Shown: positions 1 to 11,638 of the stretch, piece by piece
Position numbering within the stretch: the first letter of the stretch is position 1
Layout: every line of letters begins with the position of its first letter
Source: Boesenbergia rotunda
Taxonomy: Eukaryota > Streptophyta > Magnoliopsida > Zingiberales > Zingiberaceae
Length of the DNA stretch: 64,000 nt
Direction: 5' to 3'
Assembly: GCA_024364735.1 (NCBI GenBank)
Contig: JAGFNQ010009458.1
Location: 168,280-232,279 of the forward strand
Notes under the pieces: model-generated
What the model saw: only the letters and a program-made list of their open reading frames with translations
Told to the model about the DNA's origin: nothing
Databases searched by the model: none
Translations under genes and position numbers: made by a program

Positions 1-348
1 TTTCGGCCAAGGTCCCAAGGTAGGGCTAGGGCTTAGGTTAACCCCAATTATGGGGGTTTGATGGCTCCCTAAGGCCTTGTATGTGATGTATGGATGTTCT
101 TCTACTCATGGAACCCTCCCTATTGAGTGAGTGATGGAGCTTCATGCTAGGGAACCATTCAGCCAACTCCCAAGATTTAGGGCTTGGGTTGGGTTAAGAC
201 CCCAAGGATGCAGGTCTATGGGGTACTATGATGTATGTAGAGATTTAAGTATGTTGGAAGAATAGTTATGCCAATTGAAACCCTAGCTTATGTATCATGA
301 ATTATATGATAGGTCACTTGTGAAGATGATTCCTAAATGTTTAGACAT

Positions 349-515
349 GTGCCATGATTTATGAATGATATGTATGTATGCCATGTCTTATGAATGATAT
401 GTAGGTATGCCATGCTTTAGGGATGATACGTATGTATGCCATGCTTTATGAATAATTTACATGTATGCCATGCTTTATGAATGATATGTACGTATGCCAT
501 ATTTAAGAATGAAAA
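349..515. repeat. Degenerate tandem repeat, about 32 bp unit
   Basis: Five to six imperfect copies built around TATGCCATG followed by a TTTATGAATGATATGTA-like stretch. It lies inside the gypsy-type LTR. Confidence 0.7.
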
Positions 516-663
516 GGATGAATGAAGTTAAAGTTTATGCTTTCGAGGCATAATGATGTTATGGAACGAAAATGATGAATGAATGAATATGCTATGAATG
601 TTTATGAATGAAGAAGTATGTGAAGATATTTTATTTTATGAATGGGCTTGTACCGGGCCTAAG

Positions 664-770
664 TAAGGTCCACGGTTCTGTACTACCGATGAAGCTGTCC
701 ACGGTTCGAGACTACCGATGAAGCTGTCCTTACGGTTCGGGACTACCGATGAAGCTGTCCTTACCCTAGT
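664..770. repeat. Three copies of a 29-31 bp repeat
   Basis: ACTACCGATGAAGCTGTCC occurs three times, starting near 682, 711 and 742, each preceded by an ACGGTTC-containing segment. It is the most GC-rich part of this LTR. Confidence 0.8.
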
Positions 771-1014
771 AGGTCGAGATTAGCTACCTCGTATTTACTT
801 AGGGATGCGCGCATATGATGTATGAATGTGGTACAAGCCAGGGCCCAATGAATGTTATGATTATGTTAAAGTATTTAAAAGCATGATTTTAAAGATTAAG
901 CATCCTTATATATATATACATTTGCCACATGCATCCATCCATGTTATGCATTATACTTATGATAAGAATATTATGCAAAGTAAGTTATGCAAGGTCCGTT
1001 TATGCAAATGATTT

Positions 1015-1335
1015 TATTTACGTTCATGCTAATTTATGATGCCATGATTTTATTTATATTCATGCCAAATTATAATGCCATGATTTATTTATGTTTATGC
1101 TAAGTTAGGATGCCATGATTTTATTAATGTTCATGCTAATTTATGATGCCATGATTTATTTATGTTTATGCTAATTTATGATGCCATGATTTTATTTATA
1201 TTCATGCCAAATTATAATGCCATGATTTTATTCATGTTCATGTTAGACTATGATGCCATGATGATATCTATGTTCCTGCTAAATTCTGATGCCATGATTT
1301 CAATTATGCTTATGCTAAAATGAGGATGCCGTGAC
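1015..1335. repeat. Degenerate tandem repeat, about 37 bp unit
   Basis: Eight or nine imperfect copies of GATGCCATGATTTTATTTAT followed by a TTCATGCTAA-like stretch. It lies inside the gypsy-type LTR and is distinct from the array at 349-515. Confidence 0.75.
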
Positions 1336-1926
1336 TGTGTAGATGTTCATGATAAGAAGTAATATGTTCATGTTTATACAACGTATGGACTTTGTGAGTA
1401 GGAAAAGGGTCTTACTAAGCCTCCGTGCTTATAGTTTTATTTTCTTATACCGCAGATTAAGCAAGAGATTTCAAAGGAAGCAGCAGGAGAGGCAAGACCA
1501 TGTGTGTGTGGTAGTGACATGGCCAAGAGTCCCTCTCATTTCACTGATTGCATGTTTTGTTATCTTACAATGCTTATGTTGGTTATGCTCTACTTATGGT
1601 AGCTATGCCTATGAAACAACCTACTACTTATGAAGTTATGGATAAACTACTTGCTACCTGAAAGGCTTATGAATGAATTATCGAAAGTAAATAATCATGA
1701 TGCTATGCATGCTGGTAATAGGTTACTTGAAATGCTCAGGAAAGCTTATGAATGTGTTATGAAAAGTTGATATCATGATGCTAGATATATGTATATAATT
1801 TAAGCACTAATTGCATGGTTAAAAGCATGTGAAAAGGAATTTATGATTCCGCTGCATTAAGATGTTTTATATGCGCATGTATGTCTAGCGTAATGCCGCT
1901 TTATGAAAAAAAAAGTGGGCATTACA

Positions 1927-4900
1927 TAGGTGGCCGAAGGTTGAGCACCGGCAGACCAAGGATAAAATCTCTCCTTCGTGTTGGGTGTTCGACAATACAA
2001 GAGAGGGAGAGAGGTTTAGGTTTTCCAAAAACCTATTCAAATTAAATTGTTGTTTATTTTTCTCTCTTCTATATTAGTTATATAAATAGATCCCTTAGAT
2101 GGGTTTGATTAGAAAGCCCAAATCTGAACCAATATTCCTTAACCAAAACTTAACTAATTAAGCTTTTTGTTTGGTTTAAAATCAAAACTCTCTTAATTAA
2201 AAATCAAACAAATTTGGCTAATAATTAAACTAAAGAGGATCCATCTCATCTTCAAAAGACGTGATCCATCCATACTTCCATTCTGATAAAATATCTTCCA
2301 TATTTGCCATTTTTTGTCCAACCAGACTCAGTCGCTTTCAATCTAAGAAACCAATATAAACTCATAGTATGTGTGACCTCATAGGTGCTTGATTTAGTTT
2401 GTTCTTCCATAATTGACTATTAATTATGGATTAATCTTGAGTGACACTTAGTAGTAAATGATAATCCACAATTAATTAAAAAATCATATGGTTCATTCCA
2501 GAACAACTTCTGAACCGTTCAGCAGTTATAGTGAGTCGTATCTCATTCCTTTCACTCATCATATGCTCACTTGGTTTAGGATATGGTCTATGTGACTGCC
2601 CCCACTAGGCTGATTACATCACACTTAGCCCAAGTTATAGTTCCTCGTCTCGTGGATTTAAATTACTCTGACATGTGTCCAAGAACCCCACACTCTCGGC
2701 ATGCGATGCTTTGGCTAATGACTTTGAGTAAACATCTTGACAAGTGGCTATAGGGGATATGTCTCCTTGTATGGAGCGGTGAATCCTCTGCGGGCTATCC
2801 AAACACCTTCAGACACTTCGACTTATATCCAATCATCCCGAGGTCACACCTCAAAGAGATGCTTGCTTAGGATATCAAAGTATAAGTCTCCATGACTAAA
2901 ATGACTTGAATACCTTAAGTCTAAGAAAACTTGCACTTAAGCTACAACAAGAGCTTTAGTTGTAGGACCGATGCACGTGAGAGGGGGGGGGGTGAATCAC
3001 GTGACTTTTAAAACTTTCGTTTTAAAATCAAAGTTGATAGAAAATCGTACGATGCTTTGAAAAACGTGCACGGCGGAAGAATTAAAACGAAACATGAAAG
3101 CGAAAAATAATAAAAAATAAGCGATGAGTTTACTTCGTTTGGAGCCTTCGGCGACTCCTACTCGAAGGCCCAGGCTCCTTGAACTTTTCCTGTGGGCAAT
3201 CCATTAAAATTCTCTACCGATAAACTCCCGGTAGAGCGATTCGAATACAAGATTAGGCGGAAGTGTAACAACCCTACACTTCCCCCTTAAATAATTTCAG
3301 TGCAGACAGAACAAATAAAAATGCGTTACCCAACACTTAAGATTATCTGAAGCAGCTTGGATGTTGGGAGCGATCTTCCGGCAGCAGTCGGATAGCGTTG
3401 AGTCAGAGGAGCATGGAAGCCAGAGAGCGCCAAAGCTTAAACCAGACTTAAAAAAATATATATCTTTAGAGGGCTCGCTTGCTTCTTTTTATAGTGTCTC
3501 GAGCTACCAATATTCAATCCGATGCATGATCTTCTCAGCCCAAACTTTATCCATCAGCAAGTTATTCTTAAATAATTTAAAAATAGCTAATTAAATTATG
3601 ATAAGAATGCATTTAGAGTTAATTAAAAATGCTCCAATTAAATTAAGATAAGAATGCTCCACTTAAATTAAAATAAGAATGCTCCACTTAAATTGAAAAA
3701 AATAATTTAAATACAGTTAGCAAGCTATTCTTTGGAATAATCCAAAGAAGATAACGTTTCTATCCTTTGCTCCACTTAAATAAAAAATAATTTAAATAAA
3801 GTTAGCAAGCTATTTTTTGAATAATTCAAAGAAGATAACGTTTCTATCCTTTGCTCCACTTAAATTAAAAAAATAATTTAAAGTTTAAACTCTCGTACAT
3901 AATAACATTTTATCATTAGTAGGAGTAACTTTTTCTCAAATAAAATAAGAAATACGAATAATTTAAATGAGAGTTTATCCTCCACCAAGGCTTTAGATGA
4001 GGAATAATTTTATAAAATTTACCTACAAAATCTAATTAGTTCACATATCAAATAAAACCTATAAAATAGAGTTAATGCAATGGACTAAGATAAGAATGCT
4101 TTTAGAGTTAATTAGACCCTGTCCAAATCTGGATAAGGATCTAACCAGGACTCAACCGAGGTCACCAAAATGGGCCTATGTTGGACCGCGCCTATAGTCC
4201 TAAAATAGGACCCGTCCTTACTGGTTCGCTCCTCCAGTGACTTACCTTACTTACCTCGTGCAGCTCTACTCAACTTCTTAACCCACCAGGTCTTCCCGCC
4301 AAGGCTCAACCACCCTGGTCTTTTTGTCAAGTTTCAACCAACTTGGGCTTCAGCCAATTGTCAGGCCTCGCGAACCCAAATGGACTTCCTGCCAGGACTC
4401 AACCACCCTGGACTTCAGCCTGGTGTCAGGTCCTAAGTCTTTTAACCCTGCACACTTAGTAAAGAGGTCAAAACCAAAAGCAAGTCTAACTTTAATCTAT
4501 TTGTCATTCATCAAAACTTAAGTTTAACTATTAGTGCAAATTGCACCAACATTAGTGACATATTCATATATGTAGAGAACTATATAAAGTCTTACAGCAT
4601 GTCACTCTAATAAACTAGTTACCATAACTAACATCGACGTTTACCTGTCGATATCCCAATATTTCAAGCCAGTGAGGAACAATTGCTTGGTTAGACCAAA
4701 GAATATAACCTATTCTAGTCTTATAGAATCGGTGATATTCGAATATATCAATTTATTGATTAGGGAAGATTTCAATACATTCATAATTATATATGTAGAT
4801 ATGCCCACTAGTTATGATTCAATCACAAATTCTCTTATGTTATGAATCATATTGCGAATATTCAGTAAATGAGTTTAAAATCTAATTATATATAAGTGTA

Positions 4901-4984
4901 CACTCCAATAGTGATTCTTTGTTTATCTAACAAATAAGTACAAAGTATAAGACGATTGCCTTAGCAGATCTCTTATATATAACA
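1927..4984 (-). mobile_element. Minus-strand Ty1/copia LTR related to element E, interrupted
   Basis: Read on the minus strand, 4984 downward begins TGTTATATATAAGAGATCTG and then AGGCAATCG. This aligns with the start of the LTR of element E at 41357 (TGTTAGTAATATGAGAG, then AGACAATCGCC). Further blocks match too, such as the segment around 2850-2950 against about 41790-41900. The LTR is split by the solo LTR at 2961-4551. Its inner edge at 1927 is cut by the gypsy-type LTR, so its own end is missing. No polypurine tract or primer site is adjacent, so I cannot tell solo from terminal LTR. Confidence 0.7.
2961..4551 (-). mobile_element. Solo LTR G of a SIRE-like copia family
   Basis: A 1591 bp segment bounded by TGTAGGACC and CACCAACA, flanked on both sides by TTAGT (2956-2960 and 4552-4556), a 5 bp target-site duplication. 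On the minus strand it starts TGTTGGTGCAATTTGCAC and ends with a TTCACCCC(C-run)TCTC segment just before the edge. This is the same layout as the LTRs of elements A, B and C. There is no internal domain, so it is a solo LTR left by LTR-LTR recombination. Removing it restores the host LTR. The ORFs at 3361-3594 and 4324-4521 look spurious. Confidence 0.85.
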
Positions 4985-5219
4985 ACACTTGGTTGTTGAG
5001 AGGAAATATAGCTAAGAGTTGATAGTCACTTATGGAAATTCATAAATATTAAAGATTAAAGTTTTGCATATATTTTTTATTTATTATCTATGTTTTATTT
5101 TGTCAACTATCTTATTTATTTAACATTGTTTGTTTATAACTTTATATAGATTTATAAATTCTGTACATGTTATTTGCGAGCTTAATAGAATAGTAAATAA
5201 TTATTGGAGAGGGGATTCA

Positions 5220-6614
5220 ATGACTTATACAAGCACTCTAGATCAAACAAAAGAGTTATAGTGGAATGAGTTCAAGGTAAGCTATTCCATTCAGTTTATA
5301 TATGAAATCATAGTGAATATAATCAATTGATTTTTTTTTCCCATTGTAGTGGGCATTCACTTGGGACAATATTCAAGAGTTCGAAATAAGAAGGATTTTT
5401 AAGAAAAAAATGTGGCAATCACATTCAATACGTACTAAATCATTCGAAGACCAAGAGGAAAAAGTCAAACTACATACCGAGGAGAATTGGGCAAGATTGT
5501 GAAATTTTAGGAATTCGAGGAGATCAGACGAAGGAGTCAACAGAATAAAACAAATTAAACTTATAATTCTGGAGAATCATTTGCGACGTATACAGGAGGC
5601 TCGATCAATATTATTTGGTGAACATAGACAAAGATTAGTAATTTTTTTCAAACACTAATTTTTGAATCTAATTCAAATTATTTCATAATTTCTAATAGTA
5701 TTTTTTAGGCAAAGGAAATGAGGACCGAGCTAGTATTCATAGACACTTTCACGTGCACATCTAAAAAAAGGACAAAATGTGCAGCAAGGAGAGAGCTAGA
5801 GCAATTAAGATTTGTAAACGCAAAACTTCCAATTATTTAATAGATATTATCAATGTTGATTTGAATATATTATATTGAATATGCCATAACAATGTAGTAA
5901 AATAGATTTATTAGGTCAGTCTCTCCAAAATTTATTTTTTTTGCTTACTAGATTATTTGATTTCTAATGAATCACTGGATATAGATTCCTTTTTTTCCCA
6001 TAAATTTCAACTTATTAAATGTTAGTATGATTTTTCATAATTTAGATCCTATATAGTCTCATGATCCTTATCTATTCAGATTATATGCGTTTCTATCATA
6101 TTGTTATTGTAAATTTATTTTAATTTTTCTCATGATAATACAAGATAGATATGATGAGATAGCATAGAGAAGCTCGGATGTTAGTGATGATAATAACAGA
6201 TACAATCCATCTACTAATAATAATTAAAATGAGTCTATGGCTCGAGGTGGATGGTGGATCAAAAGGGAGAAGAATATTTGGACTGGATTCTTTGAGAAAA
6301 AATTGTAGAGTCACTCCCCACCGACAGTAAAGGCAAAAATAAATCTATTGACTGAAGAGGCTAGAAATTTGAAGAAGTTACTCATGAAAATGGACAATGA
6401 ACTTCAAGAGGTGCGTTTGATACAAAGGCCAAGGGATCAAGAAATGAGGCAAAGGGATCAAAAAATTAGCGATTTGCGCCAACAAAATAACTTCATCATG
6501 CAACATCTTCAATTAGCCTCCGTTTCAAGTCAGATTCCTCTCAGTGATGGTGATGGTGGTGATGTTGATGCTGCTGCTGATGATGATGGTCGTGATGGTG
6601 ATGATTGTGCTTGA
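5220..6614 (+). pseudogene. Decayed Ptta/En/Spm-type (Transposase_24-like) gene with introns
   Basis: A probable first exon from ATG 5220 is followed by a GT...AG intron at about 5277-5349. The joined frame continues with tryptophan-rich residues (WAFTWDNIQEF, ENWARL) typical of plant Ptta/En/Spm proteins, though it carries in-frame stops. Near 6249-6320 a GSKGRRIFGLDS segment matches the usual glycine-rich KGRVFGLGS motif. The last exon (6348-6614) encodes a coiled coil and an Asp-rich tail. These proteins are CACTA-transposon associated; their exact role is unclear. No CACTA terminal repeats are visible. Exon borders are inferred and the frame is broken, so I call a relic. The family assignment is from memory of family motifs, not a search. 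Confidence 0.5.
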
Positions 6615-7320
6615 AATTATTGTATATGAATGTTATTTGACATATTTAGTATTTTTAAACATCTATTATTTGATTAAGTTTGTGTATTTTTCCTTCATAT
6701 TTGTATTTTTGATTGGTGTTAACTTGTTTCAAACAGGGTTACGAATGAAGGTGGTGAAAAATAGAGAAATCCATGTCTGAAGAGGTGAGCGTTTAAATTA
6801 GTTTTGTGTTAGTTTATTACTCTTTGTATTTTTCATCTTGACTATCTTACTTTTTATTTGTTTGTTTTCTGATGTGGGAAAAGAAAAGAAAGAAGATCAA
6901 GAAGAAGAAGAGGAGGAGGAGGAGGAGGAGGAAGAAAAAGTATGTGAAATCTTAGAAAATACTATTTGTTTCATTGTCTAGTTTGACTTGAACACTGTTA
7001 TGGGATCTTTTGTAGATGATTTCTTAGATTAACATTGTTTTGGAATTTGTCTATGTACGATATATTAGATTTTGTATGGGATCTTTGGTTTGCCATGTAT
7101 GATGTATCTGATTTTGTTATGGGATATTTGATTTGTTATTTTGTTGTGGGATGTTTGATTTTCTTATGGGATCTTTGATGTGTATGAATGTATCAGATAT
7201 GGTGTATCAAATTTACAAGTGTATATGTATGAATGATGTATCAGATTTACAGATTTTCTTTGTTGAAAAGATTAGAAGTTTGTGACAAATTTTGCAATAA
7301 AATCTTTTGATGCAAAATTT
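6615..7320. other. Noncoding AT-rich stretch after the relic gene
   Basis: No coding signal. It contains the purine microsatellite at 6899-6941 and, from about 7010 to 7265, several imperfect copies of a TATGGGATCTTTGAT-like phrase. Confidence 0.6.
6899..6941 (+). repeat. (GAA)n/(GAG)n microsatellite
   Basis: An uninterrupted run of GAA and then GAG triplets, following a GAAAAGAAAAGAAAG purine stretch. Confidence 0.9.
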
Positions 7321-7947
7321 ACTGTTCCGGAAGTGAACGACGGGGATGACGAATCACCAAAGTGCAGTCCAGGATGACGATGATGAGGAGAAGATGCCAT
7401 CGCCAAAGCGTAGCCCAAGATGATGATGACGAGGAGAGGATGCCAGCGCTTGCGAAATTAACATGAGCGTAAAGGGGATGTACCGGATGAAGTTCCCGTG
7501 GAGCTCTCTCCGACGCTCAAGTCAAAAGTCTTTCTTCTAGGGAGGAAAACGAGAAACCAAAGTATTCACGTTCTAAAATCTTACCCCATTTACCTGGGTG
7601 CCGAAGCATCTTATATACCTGACGTCCCCCACGTCTCATGGTCATCAGTTATTTGACAGTTGTTCTCCTTTCTATGATGACTGATAACGACCACTGTGAC
7701 TATTAAGACCATCATTACCATGCGTTACAAGCAATAATTACAAGTTGAACTTCCTGTTCTGGAAGGAGGGGAGGCTCCTTGAAGCTTTGTTCTCTTATCC
7801 CTAAGCTGTTCTTTGGGCTCCACTCTCCGAGTTAGTCTCAGAGTCTTAACTCCTAAACTGAGTTCAGGGACCTTCCTCTATCCTCCCGAGATAGTCTTGG
7901 AAACCAAGCTCCCGGTCTTGCCTCGGGGCTCTAACTTGGTTGGCACT

Positions 7948-7974
7948 GCCACGTGGCCTTCCCGTGCCCACGTG
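7948..7974. promoter_or_regulatory. Two G-box motifs
   Basis: GCCACGTGGC (7948-7957, perfect palindrome) and CACGTG (7969-7974) lie about 480 bp upstream of the TATA box. G-boxes are known binding sites for plant bZIP and bHLH factors; function here is inferred. Confidence 0.45.
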
Positions 7975-8443
7975 CCCTCCCCAATTACTCATCTCTATCA
8001 CAAGTCCCCCTTCAAGTCTAATGAAAAAGTGGGGTTGACTGATTAGGTTGGTGGCACGATAAGAGGAAGCACAGTAGATACGGGGCACATATTACCATTC
8101 TTTCTTCCTTAACGACTTGTCGGGTCCTAGGAATCGAAACATTGGTCCCTTGGCCCAAGGCGGTCATTTGAGTCAATCCAAGAGTCTTTACGAGTTCCGA
8201 GGCCCTGTAGTGATGGCTGTCCATCACCCATTAAGGGCACATGGGGTATATTAATGACAAAAGTGTTTTCCTGCGAACGGGTTGCTGCTACGTGGCAGGG
8301 TCCTTTCTACGTGATTTCCCTCCGATATGCTCAGTCGGGTCATACCAACTGACGACTATAATGAACTGCGACGCCTCAAGATTTGCGGTTCTCACCATCC
8401 ACGCATGTGCATCTATTCCTTCGCACTATAGCTGCTCCTTCCC

Positions 8444-8451
8444 TATAAAAA
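8444..8451 (+). promoter_or_regulatory. TATA box of element H
   Basis: TATAAAAA about 140 bp upstream of the ATG at 8586, followed by a purine-rich GGGGAGGGGG stretch. Confidence 0.55.
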
Positions 8452-8585
8452 GGGGAGGGGGAGGCAGCCTTTCGTTTTCTTGCACCGCCGACTATCAGAA
8501 CTTGCGCCTCCTGCCTTTGCCTACTAGAGCTTCTCTTTCTCGTGTAAGTCCTATCCTCCTCCCTCTTCTTCTTTTCTGCAAGATC

Positions 8586-10156
8586 ATGGGCAAGGAAGGA
8601 AAGGGAAAGAAAGGTCAGGATAAGAAGGTAAAACCTGAAGGGGAGGGGACTTATCATTCGGAGTGGTACGAATCCAATTCGTCAAAGATTAAACCTAATA
8701 CCCTGAGAGTCGCTTGTGAGACCTATGACATATCGGCGAAGTTAGAAGTCAGGGTTCCTAGGATCAACTAGTCTCTAGTAGAACCCCACTTAGGGTTTTA
8801 CACTTTCTTTCTAGGGCAAGTAGAGTTCGACCTCCGTTTTCCAATCCCTCCTTTTTTCATAGTCATCTCTAAGTATTTCGATGTTCCCTTACACCAAATG
8901 ACTCCAAACGCCTTCACTCAGATGGGTGGGGCATTTATCCTCTTTAAATTTTCGACATACCCTTGAATTCCCATTCCTTTCATTACTTCTTCCTCCCTAA
9001 CCTGGCATTTAGGGGAGTCATTAGTTTTACTGCTCGTCCCAACCATAAATTTATAGGTGGTCTCCCTTCTTCCCATAAAGGGTGGAAGGAGCGTTTCATT
9101 TTTATCCAGCTTTCTGAGCGTCCTTTCTATATGATTCGTTGGCAAGAAGATTTGCCCTCTCCTCCAGATTTGAACAACTTCCAGCAAGATCAAAGGTACT
9201 AGCGGGCCGAGAGCATCTTAGCTGGAATGGAGTTCCACGACCCTAATATGGTTCAATGCGAAGATCTCTTGTATTGGGTTGGGATTAGCCCCAAAGTCAC
9301 CGGCCTTAGCCTCGACCTCCATAAGTTTACTGTTTTATTAAATATTTATCTATTCTAACTAATGTTCTGTTGTTTGTATGTTGCAGAAGCCATCATGCTT
9401 GCTCGGGCGATGAGCAAGCTACTCAAGTGGGAGCTCGCAGATGAGAGGACCCTCGCTCCCCCGCCAGCTCCTACGGCCTCAGCGGTCGAGCCTTTTGAGG
9501 ACTCTGAGCGAACTCAAAGCCAAGAGCCTCCTATCCCCAAGCTACTCGTTGCTCCATAAGTCGATCCTTCTTTTGCCTCCGCTGAAGCAGGAGGTGATGG
9601 GGAACCACTGGCTCGGGTTCCTAGGTTGGCGACAGCGCCAACCAAGAAAGCAGACCCTCTCCCTGCCGCATGAAGAAGACTCATTCTGCCTGATGAGAGG
9701 AGGAAGAGAGCGAGCTACAAACCTCCCGTCATAAGCATTTGGCTCCTCTGCCCCCCCCCAAGGAGGAGAACTCGTTCAACCCTGACTCTTGAGAAAGAGG
9801 AGGATGTTATTCCCCTCTCCAAATGTTACCGGAGGGTGGCACCTGTTGTTATAGAACCCGAGGGTGAGACAGAGTTGTCTGTCAGGGAGGTCCGCTCCCT
9901 TCCTCCCTCGCCCAAGGTTCTCAACTCCCATGGTGGTCTCAAAGGAAAGAGGGTGAGGTCGGCAGAGCTAGAATTCACTAATGCCAGCCTGCGCTGGAGG
10001 ATACAAGTAGCTGAGAAGGCGACCACATCAGGTTTTGAACCAATACAATTTAAGGAGCAGTCACAGGAAGGTCATCTTTCTGAAGAGGTCTCCTCTAGTA
10101 CTGACGACGGTGCTCCCGGGCTATCTATCGTACCCTACTCAGCGCCGAGTCTCCTG
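8586..10156 (+). pseudogene. Element H, 5' part of a Transposase_28-like gag gene
   Basis: The ATG at 8586 opens a lysine-rich N-terminus. After a TAG at 8769, the frame continues with FDLRFPIPPFFIVISKYFDV and MTPNAF, then shifts near 8945 into GWKERFIFIQ (about 9080). This LRFPLPPF...LTPNAW...GWKxRFF pattern is that of the plant 'putative gypsy type transposon' domain (PF04195, recalled, not searched), found in large nonautonomous gypsy-related elements. A likely intron (GT near 9325, AG at 9384-9385 after TATGTTGCAG) precedes a Pro- and Ser-rich exon. Several stops and a frameshift make it a relic. It is cut at 10156 by element C and resumes at 19087. Confidence 0.6.
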
Positions 10157-10257
10157 TGTTGGTGCTGGAAGCACCATATCGAACCTTGTTTTGATATTGG
10201 CAAAGAGATCAAAGTTAAGTATTATTGGTGATCTAACAATGCTAATTAAGTGTGCAG

Positions 10258-10480
10258 GAAAAGTCCTAGGTACACTAGGCACTAAGTCTTGGTGAGTAAA
10301 GCTGGGCACTAAGTCCTGGTCGAGGGCTGGGCACCGAAGACCTGGCGAGTAAAGCTGGGCACTAAGTCCTGGCCGAGGGCTGGGCACCGAAGACCTGGTG
10401 AGTAAAGCTGGGCACTAAGATCTGGTGAGTGAAGCAAGTGAAGATGGGCACTAAGACCTGATCTGGGGGATTGGGGAAAA
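10258..10480 (+). repeat. Tandem array in the U3 of C
   Basis: Several copies of a unit GGGCACTAAGTCCTGG, CCGAGGGCTGGGCACCGAAG, ACCTGGTGAGTAAAGCT with variants. CCTGGC and GCTGGG within a unit can pair (with wobbles). The same array recurs at 15590-15790 in the 3' LTR. Confidence 0.85.
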
Positions 10481-10995
10481 GTCCAACCGGAGGAGCCGGT
10501 TGGCCAATAGGTAAACTCTCCCGAGAGGAGTAGGTGAGGACACGTTTCCCGTAGGAGGGAACATTAGGCGTCGGTTCGACCTAGGGTTTCATTTGGGAAG
10601 CCCAAAGTCAGAACCAAGACAGCTCAGGCTGTAAATCATGGTTTAATCTATATCATTTATATGCTTGTTGTGTTTTGGAATTAACCCTGGTTGCAGAAAT
10701 GAAGGGATGAAGGTTTCACCACTTAGGCGCCTCAATGGAGTGAGGCACCCTACTGGGCTAGGCACCTGTGTTGAGACAGGCGCCCCAGTGAAGGGCTATT
10801 CCAAGCACTCGAAGAAAACTGCCACGTAAGCCTCTAAATCAGTCATTGAGGTGTCTGTGTTAACACAGGCGCCCCAGTTAGCTCAGGCGCCCTGGTTGAG
10901 GGGATAAGCGCTGGCCAACTCTGCGGATTGAGGTTCTCGCAGGACAGACCACATGTCAGGTGCCCCCTTCAACACAGGCGCCCTAGCTACGACCA

Positions 10996-11017
10996 TATAA
11001 AGGGGTTCACCCCCTTG
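10996..11017 (+). promoter_or_regulatory. TATA box and adjoining hairpin of the C LTR
   Basis: TATAAA at 10996-11001 is followed at once by AAGGGG-TTCAC-CCCCTT, a perfect 6 bp inverted repeat. It is repeated in the 3' LTR near 18680. Confidence 0.6.
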
Positions 11018-11406
11018 GCTTCAACACCAATTGCTTTCAACACATTTGTTGAAGCGCTCTGCTCCGACAAGCTCCGTACTCGAGATTCAAGCGCCTACGA
11101 CGACCCGCGGCTCCGAACTTCCAACTTCTCCGATCGTCGGTATAAAAATAGTTTTATTGCTATATTCTTTTTAATTCTATATTCAACTTCATCTTGTAAA
11201 ACATTTGACGAAATATAGAATTGCCTATCGTAAACGGTCAAGGACTGTGGACCTTGGAGTAGGAGCCGACTGCGACTCCGAACCAAGTAAAAACAAAAGT
11301 GTTAGCGATTGTTTTTCTTTTCCTCTGTGCAATTACTCTACGCTTTCCGAAAATGTTTTGACGATTGATATTCACCCCCTCTATCGATTCAATCTAATCC
11401 CACAAG

Positions 11407-11418
11407 TGGTATCAGAAC
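11407..11418 (+). other. Primer binding site of C
   Basis: TGGTATCAGAAC lies 2 bp after the 5' LTR. It matches the 3' end of initiator tRNA-Met with one change from TGGTATCAGAGC. Confidence 0.85.
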
Positions 11419-11638
11419 GGTTGACTCAAACTTGGTGCAACCACCAGTTGAGAATTTTTTTTTTCAGATTTTCAAAATTTTATATTTTTTTCTTTTCGCT
11501 CGTATTTTTCTCATTAATCGAGGTTGGTGCAACCCCACTCGATTTTTATGTTATTATTATTTTTTTCTCCCGCACTACTAATCCAAGACGTAGTCTTGGG
11601 ATGAGGTTTTCTTTGTAAAATTCTTCAGTTTAAATTAA

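Larger units (their letters stand above)
1..1926 (-). mobile_element. Right-hand part of a gypsy-type LTR
   Basis: AT-rich, repeat-rich DNA with no credible coding region; the two short ORFs here (826-1011, 1343-1633) have no recognisable domain. The right edge reads GGGCATTACA, whose reverse complement starts TGTAATGCCC. That resembles the TGTAACGCCCC start of the gypsy LTR at 53828-56157, so I infer a minus-strand LTR. No polypurine tract follows at 1927; the DNA passes straight into a copia LTR, so this may be a solo LTR or one end of an element that landed in it. The left end lies outside the window. Confidence 0.45.
7321..8585 (+). other. Upstream (LTR or promoter) region of element H
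   Basis: GC content rises compared with the DNA to the left. The region ends in a TATA box and the start of the H gag-like gene. It contains two G-boxes and a GTCCCCCTTCAAGTC phrase near 8004. ORFs on both strands overlap here without a recognisable domain. It is probably the 5' LTR and leader of H, but no second LTR copy is present to prove its borders. Confidence 0.4.
10157..11404 (+). repeat. 5' LTR of C
   Basis: Starts TGTTGGTGCTGGAAGCACC, a small inverted repeat (GGTGC/GCACC), and ends ATCCCACA. It holds a hairpin-rich tandem array at 10258-10480, a CCAACCGG/CCGGTTGG hairpin (10483-10503), a cluster of GGCGCC palindromes (about 10735-10985), a TATA box at 10996 and the TTCACCCCCTCTA motif at 11381. 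Small ORFs inside it are not genes. Confidence 0.9.

Noticed and set aside
8241..8585. Upstream extension of the H gag frame
   Set aside because: The extension crosses the TATA box; the ATG at 8586 is a better start.
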